A DNA stretch of 64,000 bases from Arion vulgaris (GCA_020796225.1 CM036756.1:60726644-60790643), one strand, 5' to 3'; shown: positions 1 to 10,343, counted from the first letter of the stretch. Numbers and translations are program-made. The notes: generated from the letters alone by a model not told the origin.

Positions 1-478
1 ATTATATTATTAAACAGTTCAAGTTATATTATATTATCAAACAGTCAAGTTATGTACTCCCTTAAATAGTACGTTATATATTATTAAACAGTCAAGTTAT
101 ATATTATTAAACAGTCAAACAGTCAAGTTATGTATTATTAAATCGTCAAGTTATATATTATTAAACAGTCAAACAGTCAAGTTATGTATTATTAAATCGT
201 CAAGTTATATATTATTAAACTGTCAAGTTATATATTATTAAACTGTCAAGTTATATATTATTAAACAGTCAAGTTATATATTATTAAACTGTCAAGTTAT
301 ATATTATTAAACAGTCAAGTTATATATTATTAAACAGTCAAGTTATATATTATTAAACAGTCAAACAATCAAGTTATATATTATTAAACAGTCAAACAGT
401 CAAGTTATATATTATTCAATAGTCAAGTTATATATTATTAAACAGTTACGTTATATATTATTAAGCAGTAAGATTATA
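1..478. repeat. 23-bp AT-rich minisatellite, cut by left window edge
   Basis: Tandem copies of a 23-bp unit (core TATTATTAAACAGTCAAGTT), with some units lengthened by an extra CAAACAGT. It starts before the window and decays after about 460. No coding potential. Confidence 0.9.
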
Positions 479-1002
479 TGACAACAATATCATGATTCGA
501 CAACGACCACAATTCACTGTACTTTGACATTCAACAAATACTATGAACAAATCTGAAACTCTGAAAACAGCAAAGAATTATTATTACATGTCCATGTAGC
601 AAGCAATAGAGATTCGGCAAAAGTGGTAGGCGAAAAAGCGAGTGATCACGAATAACATGATTATAGAGAATCTTCTTTACTTTTCATTTAGAATAAAATG
701 AGTTAAAAGGAGATAATCAAAAACACAGAAAGGAGAAAGAGTTGAGTGAGAGAAAGCGAGAGAACATCTAACTGTTTACGTTAATATTGCGAACTAAAAA
801 AAAATAATTATGAGAAACTTATTTATATAGGAAATAAAAAGAATATATTTTACTCTACGACAACTGATTCACAAGGAAACCAGGAAACTAACCATCCGAA
901 TACACTGTATAATCAAATCAGTTGAAATACATTCAAAGTAATATAAAGGATCAAAAGAATATAACACATTATTTCTAGAAATAATAAATAATTTTACTGA
1001 AG
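479..1002. other. AT-rich stretch, nothing recognised; would be intron if the 1011..1213 exon is real
   Basis: No repeat family, ORF or RNA gene seen. On the minus strand this lies immediately downstream of the candidate donor site at 1003..1010. Confidence 0.5.
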
Positions 1003-1010
1003 TTACTTAC

Positions 1011-1213
1011 AAGACATCGGCAGCGGCTGAATCTGTCTGTTCTTGGCGTGGCGAGTCCTGAACGTACCTCGGTCGGTATGCGGGGGGAAGTTTGTCGCCT
1101 CCAACCTGTCTGCGACCGTAATGTGTAGCAGCACGGCAATTGGACAGAATGGCTAGAGTCAATATTTGAAGAGGTGGAAACCAAATACTGGCAGCTTTTC
1201 CTTGCAATCTCAT
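1011..1213 (-). CDS. candidate first coding exon of a secreted protein (partial gene, function unknown)
   Basis: On the minus strand an ATG at 1213 opens 67 codons. The translation starts MRLQGKAASIWFPPLQILTL and continues through AILSNCRA: a short basic n-region, a hydrophobic core and a small-residue Ala where a signal peptidase could cut. A polar, Pro/Arg/Gln-rich stretch follows (about residues 29-67, including DKLPPAYRPRY). The reading ends exactly at a strong consensus donor, GTAAGTAA (plus-strand 1003..1010), giving a phase-2 intron. The base at -3 of the ATG is a purine. The exon is locally GC-richer than the AT-rich flanks and overlaps no repeat found elsewhere in the window. I do not recognise the family. 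Further exons would lie off the left edge, and chance occurrence is possible. Confidence 0.4.
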
Positions 1214-1393
1214 TCCCTTAGTGGGACCTTATGTTTCTCCCACGGACTAGGGAGAAAACAGAAATGTGGCCCGATGTAGCTGTCCTGGGATGATACCGTC
1301 CATTTCTGGACTGCATTGACTTTTTTTTTTCCCCCACTCAATAAGCTCCTGACCGATGTTTGTCATAGACATTCACATAATTTGTAAATTGAT

Positions 1394-1635
1394 CTTCTTC
1401 GAACGCTCCATATCGACCACTTGTTAACCACTCCTTGTGATTCGTATGTGATCTGAGCGTAAGAGCGATTGTACGTTGTGCTAGTTATGTGCCTACAAGA
1501 AGGCTAGGCCAACACATCCGATTTCTGCGAAGCGGTAGCTTCCCTAGTTTCTAGACCAGTCGCCTCATACGGCATGCTTTATAGGCGCAGTGGTACTATT
1601 CTTTGCTTCCTTTGCGGGCCCCGGCATCACACGAG
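1394..1635 (-). mobile_element. SINE A copy
   Basis: Minus-strand copy of the (GAA)n-tailed SINE A. It reads CTTCTTCGAACGCTCCATAT at the tail side and ends in the head CCCGGCATCACACGAGC. The middle is partly rearranged around 1500-1545. No convincing TSD. Confidence 0.8.
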
Positions 1636-1754
1636 CATGGTATATTGATAGATTTTAAACCAAAAAAATGGAGATACTTTTTTTTCGTTAATCACTTTGA
1701 GTTCATTAGTAGTCATGGTGCATAATGTCTTCTGTTTTTTGCTTTCTTCATCAC

Positions 1755-2172
1755 CAGTGTTCCTCGCCATACAAACGAGCTGTACAGTGTTCCTCGCCAT
1801 ACAGACAAGCTCTACAGTGTTCCTCGTCATACAGACGAGCTGTACAGTGTTCCTCGCCATACAGACAAGCTCTACAGTGTTCCTCGTCATACAGACGAGC
1901 TCTACAGTGTTCCTCGTCATACAGACAAGCTGTACAGTGTTCCTCGTCATACAGACGAGCTGTACAGTGTTCCTCGTCATACAGACGAGCTGTACAGTGT
2001 TCCTCGCCATACAGACAAGCTCTACAGTGTTCCTCGTCATACAGACGAGCTGTACAGTGTTCCTCGCCATACAGACGAGCTCTACAGTGTTCCTCGTCAT
2101 ACAGACGAGCTGTACAGTGTTCCTCGTCATACAGACGAGCTGTACAGTGTTCCTCGTCATACAGACAAGCGC
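1755..2172. repeat. 30-bp minisatellite, about 14 copies
   Basis: A 30-bp unit (GTGTTCCTCG[C/T]CATACAGAC...) repeated about 14 times with few point variants. Because 30 is a multiple of three, several frames on both strands stay open (163-177 codons). These repetitive ORFs have no other support as genes. Confidence 0.95.
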
Positions 2173-2249
2173 CGTACTTTGGTTACAGAAGTAACATTAA
2201 GCAAAGCAGAACATGAGACGACAACAGTCAATTCTAAGTGGTGTATAGA

Positions 2250-2415
2250 TGCAGGATTAACTTCATTGTCTCAGGGTTTGACCCAATTGGCTAGGTCCCT
2301 CTCCAGGGAATGGCCCGTCCTCTGTCGAGAGTATGTATAAATCACAAACTCAGTAGCTTTGACTCTTAAGTTACTTTGTGATCTACAGATTGTGGGTTAG
2401 AATCCGGACCAATCT
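2250..2415 (-). mobile_element. SINE D (tRNA-derived), decayed copy
   Basis: Carries the D-family body on the minus strand (AACTTCATTG, a GGTCCCTCTCC block, and a degenerate B-box region near 2392 reading GGGTTAGAATCC on plus). It resembles the D copies at 5.7, 22.9, 47.5 and 60.7 kb but is diverged. Confidence 0.5.
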
Positions 2416-2424
2416 TTTGACAAA

Positions 2425-3100
2425 TGCAAATAACACGGTGCAATAAACACAACACATTAAACACAGAGTGCAATGAACACAGTACACAATGGACACAGTG
2501 AAATGAACACATTATGCTATGAACACAGCACAATCAACACAGTGCAATGAATACAACGCACAGTGAATACAGTGTACAATGAACACACTACAATGAACAC
2601 AGTGTACAATGAAAGTGCACACTGAAAACAATGCACAGAACACAGTGCACAGAACACGTTGCATAGAACACAATGAACACAGTGTAATGAACACAGTGTA
2701 ATGAACACAGTGTAATGAACACAGTGTAATGAACACAGTGTAATGAACACAGTGTAATGAACACAGTGTAATGAACACAGTGTACAATGAACACAGTGCA
2801 CAGTGAAAATGTACACAGTGTACAGCACATTGCACAGAACACAGTGCACAATGAACACAGTGTAATGAACACAGTGCACAATGAAAGTGTACACAGAACA
2901 CAGTGTACATAACACAATGCACATAACACAGTGCACAATAACAGTGCATACTGAACACAGTGCACATAATACAGTGCACAGAAGACGGTGCACAGAACAC
3001 AGTGCACACAGAACACATTACACAGATCACAGTGCACAATGAAAGTACACACCGAACACAGTACACATAACACATAACACTGAACAGTGCACAATGGAGT
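2425..3100. repeat. degenerate ~15-bp GAACACAGTG minisatellite
   Basis: Irregular repeats of AATGAACACAGTGTA and variants (ACAGTGCACA). The most regular block is 2670..2790. Long overlapping minus-strand ORFs (158-187 codons, Cys/Val/His-rich) result from the low-complexity sequence and are not credible genes. Confidence 0.9.
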
Positions 3101-3725
3101 CAGTACTTTGTCTTTAGATCCTGTATAGTTAATTGAAATAGTGCGAGCACATCAGACGGGACAAGGGACATTACTTGCGTTGAATATGTTCAATAACTAA
3201 TCTCCATTATCTAACAGTTCCCATACCAGACGAGAACAAACTCGTGTTCATTATGGAAACAAATGTTCAGTGCACTTCGTGCATACTTGGAAATAATGAA
3301 CAGCAAAGAGGAGGAAATATTTGCAATGTTAACTCTTAACATACAACACAAGCTACCTGACAAACCGTACAGGTTGCACCAATTCTTCGAGAAACCGTTT
3401 CTCGAGTCAAAATGTTTCACTTATAAAAATTAGTAATTCATAATATCCCCCCCTCCCTCCTTTCCCCGAGACCACCAATAACTTGTCCCCACAGAGACTA
3501 CCAAAGAATTGTCCCTACATATACCACTAATGAATTTTTCTTATAGAAACCACCAAAGAATTGTCCCTACATAAATCACCAATGAACTGTCCCTACAGAC
3601 CATCACATGATGGGAGTGATTTATTAATTTAGTTATACTAAAAGAAACAGAAGAAATGGAGGAGGCCCCTGATTTCCTGACAAAGCAGTAAATAATGAAT
3701 AACATAAAATAAAACACATGGATTG
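3101..3725. other. no gene recognised; short imperfect repeats at 3480..3610
   Basis: Mostly unique sequence. Around 3480..3610 a motif AATTGTCCCTACA recurs about four times with loose spacing. Confidence 0.5.
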
Positions 3726-4056
3726 ATCACTTTATGCGTATGAATCTGCCAAGCCAAACCCCTCACATAGGCACCAGAGATCACTTTATGCGTATGAATC
3801 TCGCCAAGCCAAACCCCCTGACATAGGCACCAGAGATCACTTTATGCGTATGAATCTCGCCAAGCCAAACCCCTCATATAGGCACCAGAGATCATTTTAT
3901 GCGTATGAATCTCGCAAAGCCAAACCCCTGACATAGGCACCAGAGATCACTTTATGCGTATGAATCTCGCCAAGCCAAACCCCTGACATAGGCACCAGAG
4001 ATCACTTTATGCGTATGAATCTCCAAGCCAAACCCCTGACATAGGCACCAGAGAGT
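3726..4056. repeat. ~55-bp minisatellite, about 6 copies
   Basis: Six units of about 55 bp containing CACTTTATGCGTATGAATCT and CATAGGCACCAGAG. Single-base indels between units. It abuts a LINE 3' remnant at 4057. Confidence 0.9.
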
Positions 4057-4122
4057 TGAAGAAAGACGGGGTAGACCAAGAACAGTGTGGCAACGTATGA
4101 TGGAAGAACAACTGGCTGCAGT
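4053..4122 (+). pseudogene. LINE reverse-transcriptase C-terminal remnant
   Basis: The plus frame reads GRPRTVWQRMMEEQLAA, the Arg/Pro-rich element followed by a helical stretch seen at the C-terminus of many LINE-encoded reverse transcriptases. Only about 23 residues remain, joined on the right to SINE F. Confidence 0.55.
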
Positions 4123-4124
4123 AT

Positions 4125-4555
4125 CTCTGATTGAATGATTGATATGACCATCATCATTGCATATCGGGAGTAACCATGTGTGCTCCGATCTCTTTCTTAC
4201 ACATGAAGATCTCAGCTGCAGCACACTAGCTCCGTAGCACAAGCGACGGTCCCCGATGTAATTTTGAAGATTGTTAAGATATCTTGTAGAAATTTTATTT
4301 TTCATCTTTTTTCTAATGAATTTTGCTCTGACAGCAGCCTTTCAGCCCGCTTTTCTCGTTTTTGAACTGCGACGGGTTCTTTTAAGTGTTCAAATTGAAC
4401 ATGGGACCTACTTTTTATCGTTCGTCTCCGATAGGACTTGGAACTCGATCTCACATTACACTGAGATCAGGGAGCTTTGGAAAAATATCCCTTTGGCTCT
4501 ACGAGGGAGTGAACCTGGTTACCTTTGGCACGAGAGGCGAGCACTTAGCCTGTAA
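4125..4555 (-). mobile_element. SINE F (tRNA-derived, GAT-type tail)
   Basis: Minus-strand copy of family F. The tRNA-like 5' end (right side) has an A-box-like GGCTAAGTGCTCGCCTC and a B-box-like AGGTTCACTCCCTCG in minus orientation. The 3' end (left side) is GCAATGATGATGG plus CAATCAATC. Other copies: 17185..17510, 25590..26040 and 48040..48330. The (GAT)n-like tail matches the (GAT)n-tailed LINEs here. Confidence 0.6.
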
Positions 4556-4690
4556 ACTACATAGACCACCGAGTATCTCTGACTTTGAATACTGTACAGA
4601 AGATTGTAAGAGACTCTAAACTACATAGACCACCGAGTATCTCTTTGAATACTGTACAGAAGAATGTAAGAGACATAGACAACGTGGAAA
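4556..4690. repeat. two-copy ~63-bp tandem duplication
   Basis: AAACTACATAGACCACCGAG recurs at about 4553 and 4619, followed in each case by the same stretch to AGAGAC. Confidence 0.8.
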
Positions 4691-5155
4691 ACAACCCATA
4701 GTATACTAGACATGAAGAGAATAAGTAACAGGAAAATAGACTGATTTCTTTAAGGTCAAGTCTGGAAGTCTATGAACTGGGAAATCTAGGGGAATTTATT
4801 AAGTGTTGGATGGAAAAAAAGGAAAAGTCCCCTGGTGACAAGTTTCGTATACTTTCCAGGCTTTCTTCATTTCCACAAGCGGACAAAGTGGCACTAATTG
4901 TCATTAACTCTGTCTCGTGGGGATCAACTAATTGTATCTCTGTCACAGTGAGCAGCTGACACGTGTGTCGTGTTAGTGTGAGACAACAGGTTACTGGTAG
5001 TGCGTGAGAGTGTCCATAAGGGTTTGGGTGTTTGAGAGAGAATAGAACGAATTACTGTGAGCGTGTTTTAGCGTTCAAGTGTGTTAGAACGTGACCACAG
5101 GATTTTGGTAACTGGGTGTAAGCTTTGTGGAGTGTGACAACAGAAATTATACGTT
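4691..5155. other. no gene or repeat family recognised
   Basis: Unremarkable sequence leading into a TG-rich run at 5156..5218. Confidence 0.5.
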
Positions 5156-5218
5156 TCTATGTGTGTGTGTGTGTGATTGTCTGTGTGTAATTGTCTGAGT
5201 GTGTAATTGTGTGTGTGT
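5156..5218. repeat. (TG)n-rich microsatellite
   Basis: Interrupted GTGTGT tracts. A second TG run occurs near 5505, preceded in both cases by similar sequence (see the SINE A at 5219). Confidence 0.85.
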
Positions 5219-5472
5219 CGCACGTGTACTGCCGGGGAACGCAAGGGGAACAAAGAATAGTACCACTGCGATGTACAATGCAAGTCGTAAGAGGCACCTA
5301 ATGTAGGACCTAGGGAAGCTACCAAAGCATCGCAGAAATAGGATGTACTAGCCTACTTGTAGCTCGTAGGCGCATAACTGGCACAATGTACAATCGCTCT
5401 TAGGCTCAGATTACATACAAATCACACAGAGTGGTTTAACAAGTAATCGATATGGAGCACTTGAAGAAGAAG
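5219..5472 (+). mobile_element. SINE A copy, flanked by ~35-bp imperfect direct repeat
   Basis: Head CGCACGTGTACTGCCGGGG and tail TTGAAGAAGAAG. The flanks share GTGTGACAACAGAAATTAT (left, about 5132) and ATGTGACAACGGAAATTAT (right, about 5483), each followed by a TG tract. That is longer than a normal TSD, so a local duplication is more likely. Confidence 0.85.
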
Positions 5473-5529
5473 TATTCTTGGAATGTGACAACGGAAATTA
5501 TAAGTTTGTGTGTGTTTTTTTGTAAGGGA

Positions 5530-5664
5530 TTTTCTTCTGCGACGCTTTTTATTGACTAGTGTAGCTTACCTAGGCCCCTACCTTAGTCGACTTTTACGAC
5601 ATGCCTTGTAGGTCGCAGTGTTGCTATTCTTTGCTAGTATTGCGGGCCCCGGCAACACAAGGGC
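5530..5664 (-). mobile_element. SINE A, head half only
   Basis: From TTCTGCGACGCTTTTTATTG to GGGCCCCGGCAACACAAGGGC; the 3' half and tail are missing. Confidence 0.8.
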
Positions 5665-5679
5665 TCAATGGATTTTAAA

Positions 5680-5912
5680 GCCGAAGGATTGACTTCATTG
5701 CCCACGTTTTAACCCATATGGCTCGGTCCCTTCCCGCAGAAATGACACGCCATCTGCCGAGAGTATGGCACAAAACACGAACTCCTTAATCCGGAAATAA
5801 TCCTATTGGTCTCTGAAAAAAAACGCACCCGTGAACAGAAAGGTGCGGTCCCACGATTCGAACCCACGATCTTCAACTCCCAAAGCTAGGGCGTAACCAC
5901 TTAGCCAGAGAC
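5680..5912 (-). mobile_element. SINE D (tRNA-derived)
   Basis: Minus strand begins with a tRNA-like head: A-box-like GGCTAAGTGGTTA and B-box GGGTTCGAATCGTGG (plus-strand 5850-5905), then the D body with GAACTCCTTA and ATGGC motifs and the TGAAGTCAATCC end. It is repeated at least five times in the window and its acceptor stem does not pair, so it is not a tRNA gene. Confidence 0.75.
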
Positions 5913-6110
5913 ACATGCACACATAATTGTGTTTGTGTGTAATTGTCTCGTGTGTGTGCTCGCGAGCGAATACGCCCATTACCTTAGCTACAACATATGC
6001 TTCCAGATAGCAAACAAATAAAACAAGAATTGACACAAGTGCAGTTATGCGCGCACAAATAGAGCAATACAAATGATGTGCAAAATGTACCTATTTGTCA
6101 TACGTGCAAA

Positions 6111-6273
6111 CAGTGGCGGCTCGTCATTAAGGGCCGGTGGACGGTCCCCACCAAAAATAATATATAACGTGTATTTATTATTTTATGGATTAAAATATAA
6201 CAATCAAAACCATGATTTTTCCGAAAATGTGTGTCTGACCCCCAAAAACAAAAATGATCACGAGCCGCCACTG
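6111..6273. mobile_element. hAT-like MITE (CAGTGGCGGCTCGT ends)
   Basis: A 163-bp element with perfect 14-bp terminal inverted repeats CAGTGGCGGCTCGT / ACGAGCCGCCACTG. It is flanked by an exact 8-bp duplication, CGTGCAAA, at 6103..6110 and 6274..6281. The CAG...CTG ends and 8-bp TSD fit non-autonomous hAT elements. AT-rich interior without a transposase. A second copy is at 56876..57041. Confidence 0.9.
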
Positions 6274-6545
6274 CGTGCAAAGATAACAATATGACATGTA
6301 ATATGTACACTATGCGATATATATGTACATCAAGTGAATCTCACTTTTCATTCACTCATTTTTACTGTTATGCGTTGTGGGGAATACACATATTTTCTTC
6401 TTGACTGGCCTTGGTGTGTTGCAGTTGATCTACACACATGTATTTTAGTACCTCCATTTTGTCTGTCTTCCTCTAGATCTTCCTCTAGTTCTGCTAGATC
6501 TTCCTCTTGTTCTTATGCACGATCTTCTAGCAATGTGGGTATGAG

Positions 6546-6735
6546 CAGGGCCGTACCATGCTGTGATACGGAGAGGCGGTCGTATCGGGTGGCACCGTAA
6601 AGGGTGGGGGTGGGGGCATAAGCAGCAAAACCAAATATACAATTGAAGGTTATTTTAAAGAAGAAATATTTAAGGGGCGGCATTTCGAAGACTCGAAGAC
6701 TTGCATCATACGAGAAAATATAGCGCACGATCCTG
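6546..6735. mobile_element. hAT-like MITE (CAGGGCCGT ends), short copy
   Basis: A 190-bp element from CAGGGCCGTACCATG to GCGCACGATCCTG, flanked by an exact 8-bp TSD, GGTATGAG, at 6538..6545 and 6736..6743. It shares sequence in inverted orientation with the longer copies at 37979 and 55007 (GATGCAAGTCTTCGA block). Confidence 0.85.
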
Positions 6736-6799
6736 GGTATGAGGTATTCCTTTTGTTTTTTGTATCAGATCTGCTACTATTGTAGGCACGAGGTCTTTC

Positions 6800-7336
6800 T
6801 CTTAATCTTATACCAAATCTTCTACAAATGTAAACACCAGGACACTTATACCAGATCTTCTACAAATGTAAACACCAGGACACTTATACCAGATCTTCTA
6901 CAAATGTAAACACCGGGACACTTATACCAAATCTTCTACAAATGTAAACACCAGGACACTTATACCAGATCTTCTACAAATGTAAACACCAGGACACTTA
7001 TACCAGATCTTCTACAAATGTAAACACCAGGACACTTATACCAGATCTTCTACAAATGTAAACACCGGGACACTTATACCAGATCTTCTACAAATGTAAA
7101 CACTAGGACACTTATACCAGATCTTCTACAAATGTAAACACCAGGACACTTATACCAGATCTTCTACAAATGTAAACACCAGGACACTTATACCAGATCT
7201 TCTACAAATGTAAACACTAGGACACTTATACCAAATCTTCTACAAATGTAAACACCAGGACACTTATACCAAATCTTCTACAAATGTAAACACCAGGACA
7301 CTTATACCAGATCTTCTACAAATGTAAACACTAGGT
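6800..7336. repeat. 38-bp minisatellite, ~13 copies
   Basis: The unit contains ACACTTATACCAGATCTTCT and ACAAATGTAAACACCAGG. Very regular 38-bp spacing between 6841 and about 7335, with diverged edge units. Confidence 0.95.
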
Positions 7337-7511
7337 CTTTCTCTTAATCTTATACCACCAAATCTGTAACTATTATCGGCACGATGTCATCCTTGAATTC
7401 TTATATCAGATCTTTTACTAATGTGTGCATGCACATTGATGGCAACTTATTGTGATTCTTTATATTTAGGTACATACATCCTTTCTTTGTCTGTATTTTT
7501 ATGTACTCGAT

Positions 7512-7773
7512 GCCGCTCGTGTGGTCCCGGGCCCGATAGGAAGCAAAGAATAGTAACACTGTAACCTACAAGGCATGTCGTAAGAGGCGACTGATGTAGG
7601 ACCTAAGGAAGCTACCTTAATACATTTTTTAAAATCGCAGAAATCGGCTGTGCTAGCCTACTTGTAGTCGCTTAACTGGCACAACGTACAATCGCTCTTA
7701 GGCTCAGATCACAAAGAAATCACAAAGAGTGGTTAACAAGTGGTCGATATGGAGCGTATGAAGAAGAAGAAAA
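7512..7773 (+). mobile_element. SINE A, near full length with 8-bp TSD
   Basis: Head CCGCTCGTGTGGTCCCGGG to tail GAAGAAGAAGAAA. TACTCGAT is duplicated at 7504..7511 and 7774..7781. Confidence 0.9.
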
Positions 7774-7927
7774 TACTCGATACTGGACGTTGTTCTTACA
7801 CTAATTCTAGTGACGTAATTTTTATATTACCTCTACTGATAGCAATAACTTCAAGTAAACAACGTCAAATGTATTATATATTTGCCAGACAGGCACATCT
7901 TTCACAACACAGTTTGTATACCAAATA

Positions 7928-8030
7928 TGATGGCGTCTTTGGCTTAGGGAAAGTGACCCGGTTTATTAACCCCGACGTTCTGAGTTCGAATCACGCTGCG
8001 GACAATTTGGTTGCACATTTTTTCGCGTGG
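7928..8030 (+). mobile_element. possible tRNA-derived SINE head
   Basis: TTGGCTTAGGG followed about 40 nt later by the B-box-like GAGTTCGAATC. The stems do not pair well and no second copy was found, so this is only suggestive. Confidence 0.3.
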
Positions 8031-8084
8031 ATTTTTACAAAAAGACGATGGCACCATCCGTTCAGAAAGCAATAGCACACTACT

Positions 8085-8225
8085 GAACTGAATGTAATAA
8101 TGCCTAAAAAAATCACAAACTACTGAATGTAATAATGCCTAGAAAAATCACAAACTACTGAACGTAATAATGCCTAGAAAAATCACAAACTACTGAACGT
8201 AATAATGCCTAGAAAAATCACAAAC
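8085..8225. repeat. ~36-bp minisatellite, 4 copies
   Basis: The unit contains AATAATGCCTAGAAAAATCA followed by CAAACTACTGAACGT. Confidence 0.9.
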
Positions 8226-8243
8226 AGCGTTACAAAGCTGAGG

Positions 8244-8501
8244 TTCTTCTTCTTCGAACGCTCCATATCGACCACTTGTCATCCACTCTGTGATTTGTAT
8301 GTGATCTGAGCCTAAGAGCGATTGTACGTTGTGCCAATTATGCGCCCACAAGTAGGCCAGCACATTCGATTTCTGCGCTGCTATTTATTTACTAGGGTAG
8401 CCATCCCTAGGGCCTACCTCAGTCGCCTCTTACGAAATACATTGTAGGTTGCAGTGGTACTATTCTTTGCTTCCCTTTCGGGCCTCGGCACCACACGGGT
8501 G
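8244..8501 (-). mobile_element. SINE A, full length
   Basis: From TTCTTCTTCTTCGAACGCTC to CGGCACCACACGGGTG. AAGCTG occurs just before the tail side and just after the head, a possible short TSD. Confidence 0.88.
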
Positions 8502-8939
8502 AAGCTGGGATTGATTCGCAAAGTCCTTTAAAGGATATGCAATTAATTAACTTTTATACCAAATATACTACTAATCATCTACGCTAACTAATCAACAAAG
8601 TTAACAATTGATTGTGTTACATTATCTGCTCAATATACGTGGTAATGATAAGAAGGCAGATTGAGAAAGAAAGACTGCAAAATCACAAGAAAATACACCA
8701 TTAAGTGGGTGTGACCTAACATATCAAGACTACCAGATAATTGATGACTATTAACATCTCAACAGAAGACATCGTAATCATTTATGCTCACACACGCCAC
8801 ACGAGACTGATATAACTGTCTTGTTAAGAAAGTATACAAAGAAAATTCTGATTGTATATGTGGTATTTATAACATTAATGATAAACATTTTTTTTCTTCA
8901 AATGTGGCTCTATCGTAAAGTTCCAGGAATAAAATGATT

Positions 8940-9238
8940 GTGTTTTTATTCTGCTGTGGCGTGCAAGCATTTGGATTGCAGAATTAATGCCTTGCAGATG
9001 TGGATATACAGAAGAGGTCATATTTCGTGGACAGAAAAATGGACAAGTAAAAAATGTCTAGATAAACTAGTAATGAAGAAAGAATTATCACAAGAAGTAT
9101 CAAAACGTTATTTGAGAGAAAAGATGAAGAGCGACGAGCAAGAGGAAGACTGAGTGAGACACAACTGGGAGGGAAACATCAAGAGATGGACAAATTACAG
9201 CCAGGCAGAGGGAAACATGACCAGTGACATGGTTTCTT
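8940..9238 (+). pseudogene. (GAT)n LINE reverse-transcriptase C-terminal remnant; host of a second LINE
   Basis: The plus frame at 8938..9153 contains ALQMWIYRRGHISWTEK, LDKLVMKKELSQEVSKRYL and then EGNIKRWTNYSQAEGN. This order (hydrophobic-RR-WTEK, helical block, W-rich end) is that of the C-terminal part of LINE reverse transcriptases. Stops and a frameshift around 9153 break it. The 3' end resumes at 9900 (AATATTCGACGTAGAGACAG, then GATGATGATAG) after an inserted element at 9253..9885, so the host LINE ends in a (GAT)n tail. Confidence 0.7.
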
Positions 9239-9252
9239 AAAGGCCCAGTGCA

Positions 9253-9885
9253 CATTGTAAATCTGAACTATCCCATATAGCCCTAGATATTGACAGACTT
9301 ATTACATCACATGACATCAAAATAACCATGCAGTGGATCCCTGGACATTCAAACACACCTGGAAATGACAAAGAAGATAGGCTAGCCAAGAAAGGGTCAA
9401 CACAGGAACAACCAATCACAGCAACAACTCTCCATACAGCAAAGCAAATCCTAATGACAACAAATAAGGAAATTTGGGTGAACAGATGGGCCATGGGAAA
9501 CACAGGAAGAGATGTGTACACCCAAATGGCCAGCCCTAACCTTAATGACAACATCAACCACCTTACAAGAAGAGATCAGAGCACCATTTTTAGACTCCGA
9601 ACCCAACACATAACACTTAATAATCACTTGAACAGAATTCATCCACAACACACTCCAGAGTGCCAACTGTGCGCACATCATCATGAAACCGTTCACCACC
9701 ACCTCTTCAAGTGTCAAGCACTAGAAGACATCAGAAAGACCCTCCTTCCTCCAAGGCCAGATAAATGGAACACATTATATGGAACAAAAGAACAACTTAC
9801 AGACACATGCAGATACCACTACATAGCATTGGGCCGAAGGGCAAAAGCTCAAGTGCCGCTGGATCATTGAAGAAGAAGAAGAAGA
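9253..9885 (+). mobile_element. 5'-truncated LINE 3' end with RNase H region, GAA tail and 14-bp TSD
   Basis: Bounded by a perfect 14-bp direct repeat, AAAGGCCCAGTGCA, at 9239..9252 and 9886..9899. The plus frame (open from 9241, ATG at 9328, stop at 9870) reads the end of an RNase H domain (QWIPGHSNTPGN then DRLAKKGS), a helical region with QSTIFRLRTQHITLN, and a C-x2-C-x8-H-x4-C motif (CQLCAHHHETVHHHLFKC). That is the layout of I-group LINE C-termini. It ends GAAGAAGAAGAAGAA, the same terminal repeat as SINE A/B. Of the LINE fragments here it has the longest uninterrupted frame, so it is probably a young insertion. Confidence 0.88.
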
Positions 9886-9899
9886 AAAGGCCCAGTGCA

Positions 9900-9945
9900 G
9901 CTAATATTCGACGTAGAGACAGCACCTGATGATGATAGCGTACAA
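9900..9945 (+). pseudogene. 3' terminus of the host (GAT)n LINE
   Basis: Continues the LINE interrupted at 9252: TATTCGACGTAGAGACAGCA followed by CCTGATGATGATAG. Confidence 0.6.
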
Positions 9946-10133
9946 TGGATTTTCAAACGCTGACGATGCAGCAATCAGTGCTATTGTTAGTAAGCTCCTA
10001 TTCGAAGGTGTGAAAAGTGAAATTAAATAGCTTGCCAATGACCCGTAGCGCATCTAAACCATCCTCACTTACGTAGGGCGACACTGTTAAACGTGGCCAA
10101 GAGATCTCACCTGGAAAGAGATGGGCACATTTC
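9946..10133. other. no feature recognised
   Basis: Short spacer between LINE and SINE C; nothing supported. Confidence 0.4.
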
Positions 10134-10143
10134 ATGTCATTTT

Positions 10144-10343
10144 GTTTTTTGATCCCGAAGCATTTGAGCTTTCAGCTCTTCGGCTCGGTGCCATGGACAT
10201 CGTAACCCTTCGGTTCGGTACCACGAACACCGTAAATCTGGATAACCTGTGGCTTTTCTGCCAAGACGCGGAATTGAGCAGCGCTCACAGGGAGCTTTTT
10301 ACCCGTCGTCCAACGCGCTACGAACACGCTGGGCAGGCAGGCA
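10144..10343 (-). mobile_element. SINE C (tRNA-derived), 10-bp TSD
   Basis: Minus-strand element with a tRNA-like head (GTTCGTAGCGCGTTGGACGA as A-box arm, then a degenerate B box). The body contains CGGTGTTCGTGG and GAGCCGAAGAGCTGAAAGC. ATGTCATTTT is duplicated at 10134..10143 and 10344..10353. Confidence 0.85.

Noticed and set aside
1627..2216. ORFs of 163-177 codons
   Set aside because: They are translations of a 30-bp tandem repeat on both strands; unit length divisible by three explains the open frames.
2512..3094. Cys/Val/His-rich ORFs on minus
   Set aside because: Low-complexity GAACACAGTG repeat; three frames are open at once.
5132..5510. 35-bp flanking repeat as a SINE A TSD
   Set aside because: Too long and imperfect, and it includes a TG microsatellite; a local duplication is more likely.
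9328..9870. 180-codon ORF as a cellular RNase H gene
   Set aside because: Lies within a TSD-bounded, 5'-truncated LINE insertion and lacks the N-terminal part of the domain.
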